Source of the DNA: Flavobacteriaceae bacterium
Lineage (GTDB): Bacteria; Bacteroidota; Bacteroidia; Flavobacteriales; Flavobacteriaceae
Assembly (NCBI GenBank): GCA_014239895.1
Contig: JAAZXZ010000133.1
Span: forward strand, 1-7,281
DNA: 7,281 bases
Direction of reading: 5' to 3'
Shown here: one piece after another, positions 1-5,691 of the stretch
Layout of the letters: each line of letters opens with the position of its first letter
Position numbering within the stretch: position 1 is the first letter of the stretch
Program-made: the position numbers and the translations under genes
Notes under the pieces: generated by a model
Database searches by the model: none
Told to the model about the DNA's origin: nothing
The model's input: only the letters and a program-made list of their open reading frames with translations

Positions 1-240
1 AAAACGGCTATTAGTTTTGGTTTAAATATGGATCATGATTTAGCAATGGCGAAATTAAATTTAGCTGGAATTGCGTTTACTAAGAGAAGAAAGCTTGAAG
101 CGCAGAAACTGCTTCAAGAAGCTAAAAGATTAGATAAGAATGGAATGCTAACGGATCAAATTAAAATGATGAAAAATCAAATGAAAAAATCTCATATTCC
201 AAATCAACACTTTGGATCAAGTAGAATGGGAAGAAGGTAG
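1..240 (+). CDS. C-terminal end of a TPR-like repeat protein (5' truncated by window edge)
   Basis: The frame is open from base 1, so this is the last 79 codons of a longer gene; the internal ATG at 28 is unlikely to be the true start. The visible part contains a helix-turn-helix unit resembling a tetratricopeptide repeat. The segment starting AKLNLAGIAF has small residues at the expected packing positions (Leu-Ala-Gly, then Ala-Phe), and the second helix reads KLLQEAKRLDK. A further basic, Met-rich helix follows (DQIKMMKNQMKK), then a short polar tail ending in Gly-Arg-Arg. TPR units usually mediate protein-protein contacts; the partner cannot be inferred. The gene ends at a TAG only 4 bp from the stop of the convergent hydrolase gene. 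No signal peptide can be judged because the N-terminus lies outside the window. I am fairly sure it is a real gene end and moderately sure of the TPR call. Confidence 0.72.
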   Translation, partial: KTAISFGLNMDHDLAMAKLNLAGIAFTKRRKLEAQKLLQEAKRLDKNGMLTDQIKMMKNQMKKSHIPNQHFGSSRMGRR

Positions 241-244
241 AATT

Positions 245-907
245 TTAATTTTCTATAATCTTAATAAGATTCTGGTTAAACCACTTTGCTCTAGTTATAA
301 TCATTTCATGTCTTCCATTCTCTATTACAATAGAATCTTTTATATATTTTATGGGAAAAATATGATCTGAATTACCATGGATGTGTATAATATTATCTAA
401 AGTTGTTTCTTGATCCCAATTTAAGAGACAATTAATACTCCATTTCAAATAATCTTTGTCTCTTACTGTTAAATATCTGTCTGCAAGATTAATTCTTTTA
501 TATATTTTATCAATTTTGGAATATTTTAAAAATTTAAAAAAAATATTAAATGTACTCATTGGAAATATCTTGTGAATGCTTGTTGCTCTAATTAATCTAA
601 AATTTCTAGGAAGCTCCTTATTATTTTTAATACTAGAAATAATTATTAGCTTCTTTATTGATATTAACCTGCTAAGTTCCTGAACAATAACTCCGCCAAA
701 TGAAACCCCTATTAATATTATATTTTCATGCTTAATTTCATTTAAAAATCTAATACAATAATCATTAAGTGATTCATTCTTAATTGGCATAAGCCAATCT
801 AATAAGTGAACACAGTATTTGTCTTTTGGGAATTGTAAATATTCAAATATCAATGAATTAGCCCCTAAGCCCGGCATTAAATAAATATGTTGTTTATTAT
901 TACCCAT
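245..907 (-). CDS. small alpha/beta-hydrolase fold protein
   Basis: A 220-residue protein of the alpha/beta-hydrolase superfamily, probably a cytoplasmic esterase, thioesterase or related hydrolase; the substrate cannot be told. Visible elements, in order, are an oxyanion-loop motif MPGLGAN near residues 11-17, the nucleophile elbow GVSFGG at 67-72 (Ser69 the likely nucleophile), a strand ending HIHGNSD at 175-181 (Asp181 the likely acid) and GRHEM at 198-202 (His200 the likely base). The complete triad suggests an active enzyme. At 220 residues it is at the short end of the family, with a small basic lid region around 95-150. There is no signal peptide. Base composition is extreme (about 24% G+C by hand count over 241-900), with many Lys, Ile and Asn residues. 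The start ATG at 905-907 is divergent from the next gene across a 66-bp spacer. A near-match to the Bacteroidota -7 element (TAATTTTA, minus strand, 924-917) lies just upstream. Confidence 0.85.
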   Translation of the reverse strand: MGNNKQHIYLMPGLGANSLIFEYLQFPKDKYCVHLLDWLMPIKNESLNDYCIRFLNEIKHENIILIGVSFGGVIVQELSRLISIKKLIIISSIKNNKELPRNFRLIRATSIHKIFPMSTFNIFFKFLKYSKIDKIYKRINLADRYLTVRDKDYLKWSINCLLNWDQETTLDNIIHIHGNSDHIFPIKYIKDSIVIENGRHEMIITRAKWFNQNLIKIIEN

Positions 908-943
908 TTTATTGTGTAAAATTACTATCTGTGTTTTTTTTTA

Positions 944-951
944 TAATTTTG
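944..951 (+). promoter_or_regulatory. putative Bacteroidota -7 promoter element (TAATTTTG)
   Basis: TAATTTTG matches the Bacteroidota consensus TAnnTTTG exactly. It lies 22 bp before the ATG at 974, which would give a 5' leader of roughly 15-20 nt. I do not find a well-placed TTG (-33) element; the nearest upstream TTG, at 912-914, is about 29 bp away, which is too far. The call rests on the -7 match and position alone. Confidence 0.45.
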
Positions 952-973
952 TAATCCCTTTTACTATAAATTT

Positions 974-1258
974 ATGGAAATTAATGATAATACATTTTTA
1001 AGACAATTTGAGACCAAAACAAATGGGAGGCTTGCTATTATAGAGTACTCTCTTCAAGACAGAAAAATTTTCTTAACTAAAATAGTTGCTCCAGAAATTA
1101 AAAATAAAGATGTATTTGTCGATGATTTCATTTATAATGTATTAGAAATAATTAGCGAACGTAACATAAGTGTAGTACCAACTGTTCCAAAGATTACTAA
1201 GTACATAAGAAAAAACAGAAGATATAAATCACTTCTTCCAGTTGGAATAAGAATTTAG
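974..1258 (+). CDS. short GNAT-fold protein (COG2388/YjdJ-like), acetyl-CoA loop not recognisable
   Basis: A 94-residue protein resembling the minimal GNAT acetyltransferase family typified by YjdJ/COG2388. The match is in the order of elements: an N-terminal strand pair with AIIEYSLQDRKIFLTKIVAPE (first 20 residues, 21-40, then Glu41), a helix at about 49-63, then SVVPTVPKITKYIRKNRRYK at 66-85. The latter corresponds to the family's usual 'VPxCPxxxxYIxxHPEY' end. Two expected signatures are missing. The acetyl-CoA loop (Q/R-x-x-G-x-G/A) is replaced by NKDVFVDDF at 44-52, and the Cys usual after VVPx is Val71. The C-terminus SLLPVGIRI is an added hydrophobic tail. Acetyltransferase activity is therefore doubtful, and it may be a non-catalytic or binding derivative. 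It converges on mtaB with 4 bp between stops. The reading frame and promoter position support a real gene; the family assignment is moderate. Confidence 0.68.
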   Translation: MEINDNTFLRQFETKTNGRLAIIEYSLQDRKIFLTKIVAPEIKNKDVFVDDFIYNVLEIISERNISVVPTVPKITKYIRKNRRYKSLLPVGIRI

Positions 1259-1262
1259 CTAA

Positions 1263-2600
1263 TTAAGCTAGGCATTCCTCTTGCATTTTTTCTTCTACCC
1301 TAATATACCCATCCTTATCAATTTCATTTATTCTAACAGGTTTTAATTTATTTGCTAATTCAGGGTTCCACGGCATTCTAACCCTTAAATAATTTTCTGT
1401 ATAACCATAAATATATCCTCTTCTGTTCTCAGTTTCATACAATACAGTTTTATCTAGGCCTATTTGACTCTCATAAAAAACTCTTCTTTTTTTATCAGAT
1501 AATGACCTAAGGGTCATGCTCCTTTTTGTTCTAACTTCTTTAGGAACTTGAAAATTCATTGTTGATGCAAGTGTGTTGTTTCTTTCAGAATAAGTAAAAA
1601 CATGCAAATAAGATATTTTTAATTCTTTTAAAAAGTCTAATGTCTCCATAAAATATTCATCAGTTTCTCCGGGAAATCCTACTATTACATCTACACCAAT
1701 ACATGCATTAGGAATTGTATCATTTATGTGATTAATTCTATCAATGTAAAGATCCTTATTGTATCTTCTCTTCATACTTTTTAATATTTGATTGCTTCCG
1801 CTTTGCAAAGGGATGTGAAAATGTGGAACAAATAGTCTACTGTTAGCTAGAAATGAAATTATTTCTTTACTTAACAGATTCGGTTCTATTGATGATATTC
1901 TAAATCTAGAAATATTTTCAGATTCATCTAATTGCTTGACTAAATCAAAAAAAGTACTTTCATGTTTTTTATTCCCATATTCACCCTTTCCATAATCTCC
2001 AATATTTACTCCTGTAAGAACAATTTCTTTAACTCCCTCTGAAGCAATTATTTCTACATTATTTTTAATGTTTTCAAGGGTGTCACTTCTAGATATACCT
2101 CTAGCTAATGGGATTGTACAATATGTACATTTATAATCACATCCATCCTGAACTTTTAAAAAAGCTCTAGTTCTATCATTTGACGAATAGCTGCTAATGT
2201 AATTATCAACACTACTTATATCACATGAATAGATGTTTGGATGTTTATTTTTTGATAAATCTCCTATATAATCTAATATATTGAACTTCTCATTAGCTCC
2301 AAGTACTAAATCTACTCCTTTAACATCTGACAATTCATTAGGTTTTAATTGGGCGTAACAACCAATTGCAACTATAAATGCATTAGGATTTAACCTGTTC
2401 ATTTTTCTAACTACACTCTTAAACTTATTATCAGCATTTTGAGTTACAGAGCAAGTATTAATTACATATATATCTGCCTTTTTTGATGCAGTAACAATTT
2501 TATAATTGTTACTTTGAAAATCCCTAGATATTGTTGAAGTTTCAGAGAAATTCAATTTGCAACCAAGAGTATAAAATGCTACTTTTTTTATAACAGACAT
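1263..2600 (-). CDS. mtaB: tRNA (N6-threonylcarbamoyladenosine(37)-C2)-methylthiotransferase MtaB
   Basis: A 445-residue radical-SAM methylthiotransferase that converts t6A37 to ms2t6A37 in ANN-decoding tRNAs. The N-terminal UPF0004 domain starts KKVAFYTLGCKLNFSET. Its cluster ligands are Cys14, Cys50 (INTCSVT) and Cys81 (AIGCYAQ). The radical-SAM motif CxxxCxxC is Cys154, Cys158 and Cys161 (DGCDYKCTYC). TGVNIGDYG (196-204), the HIPLQSGS segment (262-269) and VDVIVGFPGETD (303-314) are typical of the family, and the TYCTIPLARG and GVNIGDYG forms favour MtaB over MiaB or RimO. A C-terminal TRAM-like RNA-binding domain lies at about 375-437. A longer frame begins at 2666, but its extra 22 residues (MALFFFILLF...) do not belong to the family. 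They would also overlap the divergent gene by 20 bp and swallow the promoter region. I therefore place the start at 2600 (MSVIKK). The gene is monocistronic as far as visible. Confidence 0.93.
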   Translation of the reverse strand: MSVIKKVAFYTLGCKLNFSETSTISRDFQSNNYKIVTASKKADIYVINTCSVTQNADNKFKSVVRKMNRLNPNAFIVAIGCYAQLKPNELSDVKGVDLVLGANEKFNILDYIGDLSKNKHPNIYSCDISSVDNYISSYSSNDRTRAFLKVQDGCDYKCTYCTIPLARGISRSDTLENIKNNVEIIASEGVKEIVLTGVNIGDYGKGEYGNKKHESTFFDLVKQLDESENISRFRISSIEPNLLSKEIISFLANSRLFVPHFHIPLQSGSNQILKSMKRRYNKDLYIDRINHINDTIPNACIGVDVIVGFPGETDEYFMETLDFLKELKISYLHVFTYSERNNTLASTMNFQVPKEVRTKRSMTLRSLSDKKRRVFYESQIGLDKTVLYETENRRGYIYGYTENYLRVRMPWNPELANKLKPVRINEIDKDGYIRVEEKMQEECLA

Positions 2601-2605
2601 TCTCG

Positions 2606-2634
2606 TAAATTTATAAAGGGTTGTAAATTTACAA
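2606..2634 (-). promoter_or_regulatory. putative mtaB promoter (TTG-N18-TAAATTTA)
   Basis: Read on the minus strand, TTG (2634-2632), 18 bp and then TAAATTTA (2613-2606) resemble the flavobacterial promoter TTG-N17-23-TAnnTTTG with only the final G changed to A. The -7 element ends only 5 bp before the chosen mtaB ATG (2600-2598). If it is used, the transcript would be leaderless or nearly so. Confidence 0.4.
2621..2634. repeat. 14-bp perfect palindrome in the divergent mtaB / binding-protein spacer
   Basis: TTGTAAATTTACAA is identical to its reverse complement. It lies inside the 46-bp spacer between the divergent starts at 2600 and 2647. Its core GTAAATTTA (2623-2631) recurs as a direct copy at 2605-2613, 18 bp away. 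It could be a dimeric-regulator operator or simply overlapping AT-rich promoter elements facing both ways; the minus-strand TTG of the proposed mtaB promoter is one of its ends. Confidence 0.5.
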
Positions 2635-2646
2635 TTAAATAGTAAT

Positions 2647-4269
2647 ATGAAAAAAAACAAAGCCAAAAGAGAAATATATCCTATCTATAATTTTGCTTTA
2701 TTGATCTCTATTTTATTTGTTTATACATGTACAAATAATACTGAAATTGACTCTAAGCTAGTTTTTAGATACAATGAGCATAAAAACATAAACTCATTAG
2801 ACCCTGCTTTTGCTAAAGATATTGCTAATATATGGGCTGTAAACCAACTTTTTAATGGATTAGTAGAGATGGATGAGCAATTAAGAGTAATACCTTCAAT
2901 TGCCAAAAGCTGGATAATTTCTGATGATGGATTAACATATAGTTTTGTTCTAAATAATAATATTAAATTTCATAAACATCCCAAATTAACTAAGAGAAAT
3001 GTTACAGCACATGATTTTGTGTATAGTTTTAATAGGCTTTTAGATCCTATATTAGCCTCTCCGGGAGGATGGGTTTTTAATAAGGTGGAAAATTATGCGG
3101 CAATTAATGATACTATTCTAGAAATTAAACTAAAGGAACCCTTTAATGCATTCCTTGGTATACTTACCATGAAATATTGTTCAGTTGTAGCTAAAGAGAT
3201 TGTTGAATATTATGGTGATGAATTTAGATCTAATCCTATTGGAACAGGTCCTTTTAAATTTAAAAGATGGGAAGAAAATATAAAACTAGTTTTTAGAAAA
3301 AATAATGAATATTTTCAAAAGGACTCAATTGGAAATTCATTACCCTATCTTGAGGCAGTTGCAATTACTTTTTTACAAGACAAGCAGAGTGAATTTCTAC
3401 AATTCATCCAAGAAAATTTAGATTTTGTATCAGGCTTAGATGATTCCTATAAAGATGAAGTGGTAAGTAGTAAAGGAGAATTAAAACAAGAGTACATAGA
3501 TGAGATTAATTTAATAAGAGGTCCCTATTTAAATACTGAATATTTAGCATTTTACTTAGAGTCAAATAAAAATGAAATTAAATCAGAAATACTTAGAAAG
3601 GCTGTAAACCATGGATTTGATAGAAATAAAATGATAAAATACCTAAGAAATGGCATTGGGATTCCAGCAAATGGAGGATTTATACCAATGGGACTTCCAG
3701 GTTATTCAGATAAAATTGGATACACATATAATCCAGATTATGCTAAAGAATTAATTAGTCAGTATAAAAGAGATTTTAAAGAAGTTCCAAGCCTAAAATT
3801 AACAACCACTAGTAATTACTTGGTTTTTTGTGAATTTATTCAAAAAGAATTAGAAAAAATAGGTCTTCAAATAGCTATAGATGTTATTCCTGGAGCCTCC
3901 TTAAAAGAAGCAAAAGCTAATGGAAAATTAGATTTTTTTAGAGCAAGCTGGGTAGCAGATTATCCAGATGCTGAAAACTATTTATCTCTATTTTATTCCA
4001 AAAACTTTGCTCCTAAAGGACCAAATTATACTCATTTTACAGATAAAGAATTTGATGCGCTATATGAAAGTGCTGTAGGTGAGACTAATAAAAATAAAAC
4101 AGAGATTCTATACAAAAAAATGGATTCATTGATTATTAGTAGATCTATCATTGTTCCGCTATTTTATGATGAAGTAATAAGATTTACTAGAAAAAATTTG
4201 AATGGCATGCAGATTAATGCCACAAATTTACTAGACCTTAGGTATGTAAAAAAATTGTCTAACTTTTAG
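2647..4269 (+). CDS. lipoprotein ABC-transporter substrate-binding protein, oligopeptide family (SBP_bac_5)
   Basis: A 540-residue extracytoplasmic solute-binding protein of the DppA/OppA family. The N-terminus has a basic region (MKKNKAKREI), a hydrophobic stretch at about 16-27 and a Cys28 in VYTC that could be lipidated, although this is a non-classical lipobox. Family hallmarks are NSLDPAFAKDIANIW (49-63), QLFNGLVEMDE (67-77), SIAKSWIISDDGLTYSF (84-100), VTAHDFVYSFNRLLDP (119-134), NPIGTGPFKF (196-205) and SWVADYPDAENYLSLFYS (434-451). Length matches the family. It would bind peptides or related solutes in the periplasm for an inner-membrane permease, but no OppB/C/D/F-type gene is adjacent: the neighbours are divergent mtaB and a convergent acetyltransferase. 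A TAAATTTA at 2624-2631 is a possible weak -7 element, with the ATG 15 bp beyond it. The ligand is unknown. Confidence 0.92.
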   Translation: MKKNKAKREIYPIYNFALLISILFVYTCTNNTEIDSKLVFRYNEHKNINSLDPAFAKDIANIWAVNQLFNGLVEMDEQLRVIPSIAKSWIISDDGLTYSFVLNNNIKFHKHPKLTKRNVTAHDFVYSFNRLLDPILASPGGWVFNKVENYAAINDTILEIKLKEPFNAFLGILTMKYCSVVAKEIVEYYGDEFRSNPIGTGPFKFKRWEENIKLVFRKNNEYFQKDSIGNSLPYLEAVAITFLQDKQSEFLQFIQENLDFVSGLDDSYKDEVVSSKGELKQEYIDEINLIRGPYLNTEYLAFYLESNKNEIKSEILRKAVNHGFDRNKMIKYLRNGIGIPANGGFIPMGLPGYSDKIGYTYNPDYAKELISQYKRDFKEVPSLKLTTTSNYLVFCEFIQKELEKIGLQIAIDVIPGASLKEAKANGKLDFFRASWVADYPDAENYLSLFYSKNFAPKGPNYTHFTDKEFDALYESAVGETNKNKTEILYKKMDSLIISRSIIVPLFYDEVIRFTRKNLNGMQINATNLLDLRYVKKLSNF

Positions 4270-4275
4270 TATTTT

Positions 4276-4698
4276 TTAAAGATATTTTTTCATTATAATA
4301 TTATTCACTTTGAATCCATTTCGTGAATAAAAATTCACCAATTTTTCATTGCAAAATAATGTTATTCTATAGCAGCCCTTTTTCCTAGAAATTTCAATTA
4401 ATTCCTTAATAAGCGATACTCCCACCATTTTTCCTCTAACCTCGCTATCAACTACAATATCTTCAATATGTCCAGCAACTTCTCCTCTTATCTTATTCTC
4501 TATTACCACACTTCCATATGCTACAATTCTATTGTTGTAAATACCAACGATTGAATTTGAACTAGTATTAGAATTGAAATCATTCCACGCCTTCTTTCTA
4601 TCAATATTTTCAAGATCTATCTTTTTAAGTTGATTTAGAAGAATAAAAACATCATTAATGTCTTCTTCTTTAACAAGTCTAAAATTAATTTCTGACAT
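4276..4698 (-). CDS. GNAT family N-acetyltransferase, GNA1-like
   Basis: A 140-residue GNAT acetyltransferase, probably cytoplasmic. The core reads GHIEDIVVD (76-84), RGKMVG (88-93), then a helix and KKGCYRITLFCNEKLVNFYS (106-125), followed by RNGF and a C-terminal KKYL. This order closely follows eukaryotic glucosamine-6-phosphate N-acetyltransferase (GNA1/GNPNAT1), including GHxEDVVV, RGKxxG, a CYKITL-like strand and the NVxFYKKxGF segment. The acetyl-CoA loop has Met where many GNATs have Gly (RGKGxG), but GNA1 proteins also vary there (RGKQLG in human, from memory). Bacteria normally acetylate glucosamine-1-phosphate with GlmU, so the substrate here is open; any small amine is possible. 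The stop lies 6 bp from that of the convergent binding-protein gene. The start is only 19 bp beyond the rpmE2 terminator, with a possible -7 element (TACTTTTA) between them, so it probably has its own weak promoter or depends on readthrough. Confidence 0.85.
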   Translation of the reverse strand: MSEINFRLVKEEDINDVFILLNQLKKIDLENIDRKKAWNDFNSNTSSNSIVGIYNNRIVAYGSVVIENKIRGEVAGHIEDIVVDSEVRGKMVGVSLIKELIEISRKKGCYRITLFCNEKLVNFYSRNGFKVNNIIMKKYL

Positions 4699-4717
4699 TT
4701 ATTTTTTTTATAAAAGT

Positions 4718-4753
4718 AAAAAAAAAGCCTTTCATTGTATTTTGAAAGACTTT
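4718..4753 (-). terminator. intrinsic terminator of rpmE2
   Basis: On the minus strand the arms (4753-4743 and 4734-4724, 11 bp each, one G-U wobble) enclose an 8-nt loop and are followed by nine T residues (4726-4718, the first three shared with the arm). It lies 22 bp after the rpmE2 stop. On the plus strand the same arms carry a C-A mismatch and lack a comparable T run, so the signal is oriented for rpmE2. Confidence 0.85.
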
Positions 4754-4775
4754 ATTATAATTAAATACAATCCTA

Positions 4776-5030
4776 TTACTTCTTAAATTTAGCGTATTTA
4801 GTTCTGAATTTATCAACTCTTCCTGCTGTATCAACAAGTTTCGCTTTACCTGTATAATAAGGATGAGAAGACCTAGATATTTCTAACTTAACTAAAGGAT
4901 ATTCTTTTCCCTTTACATCTATAGTTTCTGAAGTTTGCGCAGTAGACTTAGCTAAAAAAACATCATTATTTGACATATCTTTAAAAGCCACCAGTCTGTA
5001 ATCTTTTGGATGAATTTCCTTTTTCATCAT
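4776..5030 (-). CDS. rpmE2: 50S ribosomal protein L31 type B
   Basis: An 84-residue protein of the large ribosomal subunit, located at the subunit interface near the central protuberance. It starts KKEIHPKDYRLVAFKDMSNN and has the family segment LEISRSSHPYYTGKAKLVDT (48-67), then the basic end GRVDKFRTKYAKFKK. It contains no cysteine at all, so it is the type B, zinc-independent form; type A proteins carry a CxxC-type zinc site. The length is normal for type B. Two consecutive ATG codons open the frame (5030 and 5027). The family usually begins MKK, so the second may be the true start, and nothing upstream decides it. The gene stands alone between its own promoter (5047-5076) and a strong terminator (4718-4753). 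It is divergent from the DUF4199-glycosyltransferase operon. Confidence 0.97.
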   Translation of the reverse strand: MMKKEIHPKDYRLVAFKDMSNNDVFLAKSTAQTSETIDVKGKEYPLVKLEISRSSHPYYTGKAKLVDTAGRVDKFRTKYAKFKK

Positions 5031-5046
5031 TTTTTGTTTTGAGGTG

Positions 5047-5076
5047 CAAATTTATATATTTTTTGTAATTATACAA
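5047..5076 (-). promoter_or_regulatory. rpmE2 promoter (TTG-N19-TAAATTTG)
   Basis: On the minus strand TTG (5076-5074) is followed by 19 bp and TAAATTTG (5054-5047), an exact fit to the Bacteroidota promoter form TTG-N17-23-TAnnTTTG. The -7 element ends 16 bp before the first rpmE2 ATG, implying a leader of about 10 nt. It is the best promoter in the window, as suits a ribosomal protein gene. Confidence 0.75.
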
Positions 5077-5119
5077 TATTAGATTAAACTTAATTTAATT
5101 ATACCTATTTGGCTTTTAT

Positions 5120-5127
5120 TATATTTG
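5120..5127 (+). promoter_or_regulatory. -7 promoter element of the DUF4199-glycosyltransferase operon (TATATTTG)
   Basis: TATATTTG matches TAnnTTTG exactly and lies 22 bp before the ATG at 5150, the same spacing as the element before the gene at 974. The only nearby TTTG (5108-5111) is just 8 bp upstream, too close to be its -33 partner, so the upstream half is weak. Confidence 0.55.
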
Positions 5128-5149
5128 CATAAAATACAAGAAATTAACT

Positions 5150-5689
5150 ATGGAAATAGATGTAAAAAAAACAGCAGCAGATCTGGGGGTTATATTAGGT
5201 GTAATGCTTTTTATATTAAATGCTATATTTTATATAGTAGATATAGAATTATTCCTTAATCCTACGGTAAGTTTATATTCTTTATTATTTGTAATTGCTT
5301 TTGGATGCTATTCAATAATAAATTCTAGAAAGAAATTAGGAGGCTATATAAATTGGTCTGATGCATTTGTATCCTACATGGTTTGCATTGCTATTGGAAT
5401 GGCTATAGCATCACTAACACAAATATTCATATTTTTAATATTAGATCCTGTTGCAACTGAAGAACTTAATGAAATGTCATTAATAATGATTAAAGAAACA
5501 TATAGTTCTATGGGGGTGAATGAGGAATTGCTTCAGCAAGTTCTAATTGAGGCAGAAAAAAACCCATCATTCTCATTTAAAAATATAACACTTGGGTTAG
5601 CTGTTGTATTACTAATGCATGTAATTATTGGAGCAATATGTGCACTAATTACATTAATTTTTAATAAAAATAATCCAGAAATTGCTTAA
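5150..5689 (+). CDS. DUF4199 family integral membrane protein
   Basis: A 179-residue inner-membrane protein with four predicted transmembrane segments at about 11-31, 38-57, 73-97 and 147-170. A polar loop at about 100-143 (ATEELNEMSLIMIKETYSSM... then EAEKNPSFSF) lies between segments three and four. The INSRKKLGGYINWSDAF stretch (57-73), with a Gly-rich turn before the third helix, matches the conserved part of DUF4199, a family found mainly in Bacteroidota and with no established function. The gene opens a two-gene operon; its stop is only 2 bp before the ATG of the glycosyltransferase, so the two are likely translationally coupled. That suggests the membrane protein assists a glycosylation or lipid-linked sugar step, but this is inference from position only. 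There is no signal peptide apart from the first membrane helix. Confidence 0.85.
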   Translation: MEIDVKKTAADLGVILGVMLFILNAIFYIVDIELFLNPTVSLYSLLFVIAFGCYSIINSRKKLGGYINWSDAFVSYMVCIAIGMAIASLTQIFIFLILDPVATEELNEMSLIMIKETYSSMGVNEELLQQVLIEAEKNPSFSFKNITLGLAVVLLMHVIIGAICALITLIFNKNNPEIA

Positions 5690-5691
5690 CT

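Noticed and set aside
238..255. TAGAA-N8-TTCTA hairpin at the TPR/hydrolase junction
   Set aside because: It is a 5-bp, mostly A/T stem with no T tract, well within chance for such AT-rich sequence.
1256..1270. TAGCT-N5-AGCTA hairpin across the two stop codons as a terminator
   Set aside because: The stem is only 5 bp with no following T run on either strand, too weak to call.
2601..2666. N-terminal extension of mtaB to an ATG at 2666
   Set aside because: The 22 added residues are hydrophobic and unlike any methylthiotransferase N-terminus, overlap the divergent gene and cover its promoter region. A signal peptide would make no sense for a tRNA-modifying enzyme.
2721..2906. 61-codon open frame on the minus strand
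   Set aside because: It lies wholly inside the binding-protein gene, whose family motifs are clear in the opposite frame, and it has no promoter or homology of its own.
4248..4277. A-run and T-run around the end of the binding-protein gene as a terminator
   Set aside because: The stem would be A-T pairs only with a 15-nt loop, so it would not be stable.
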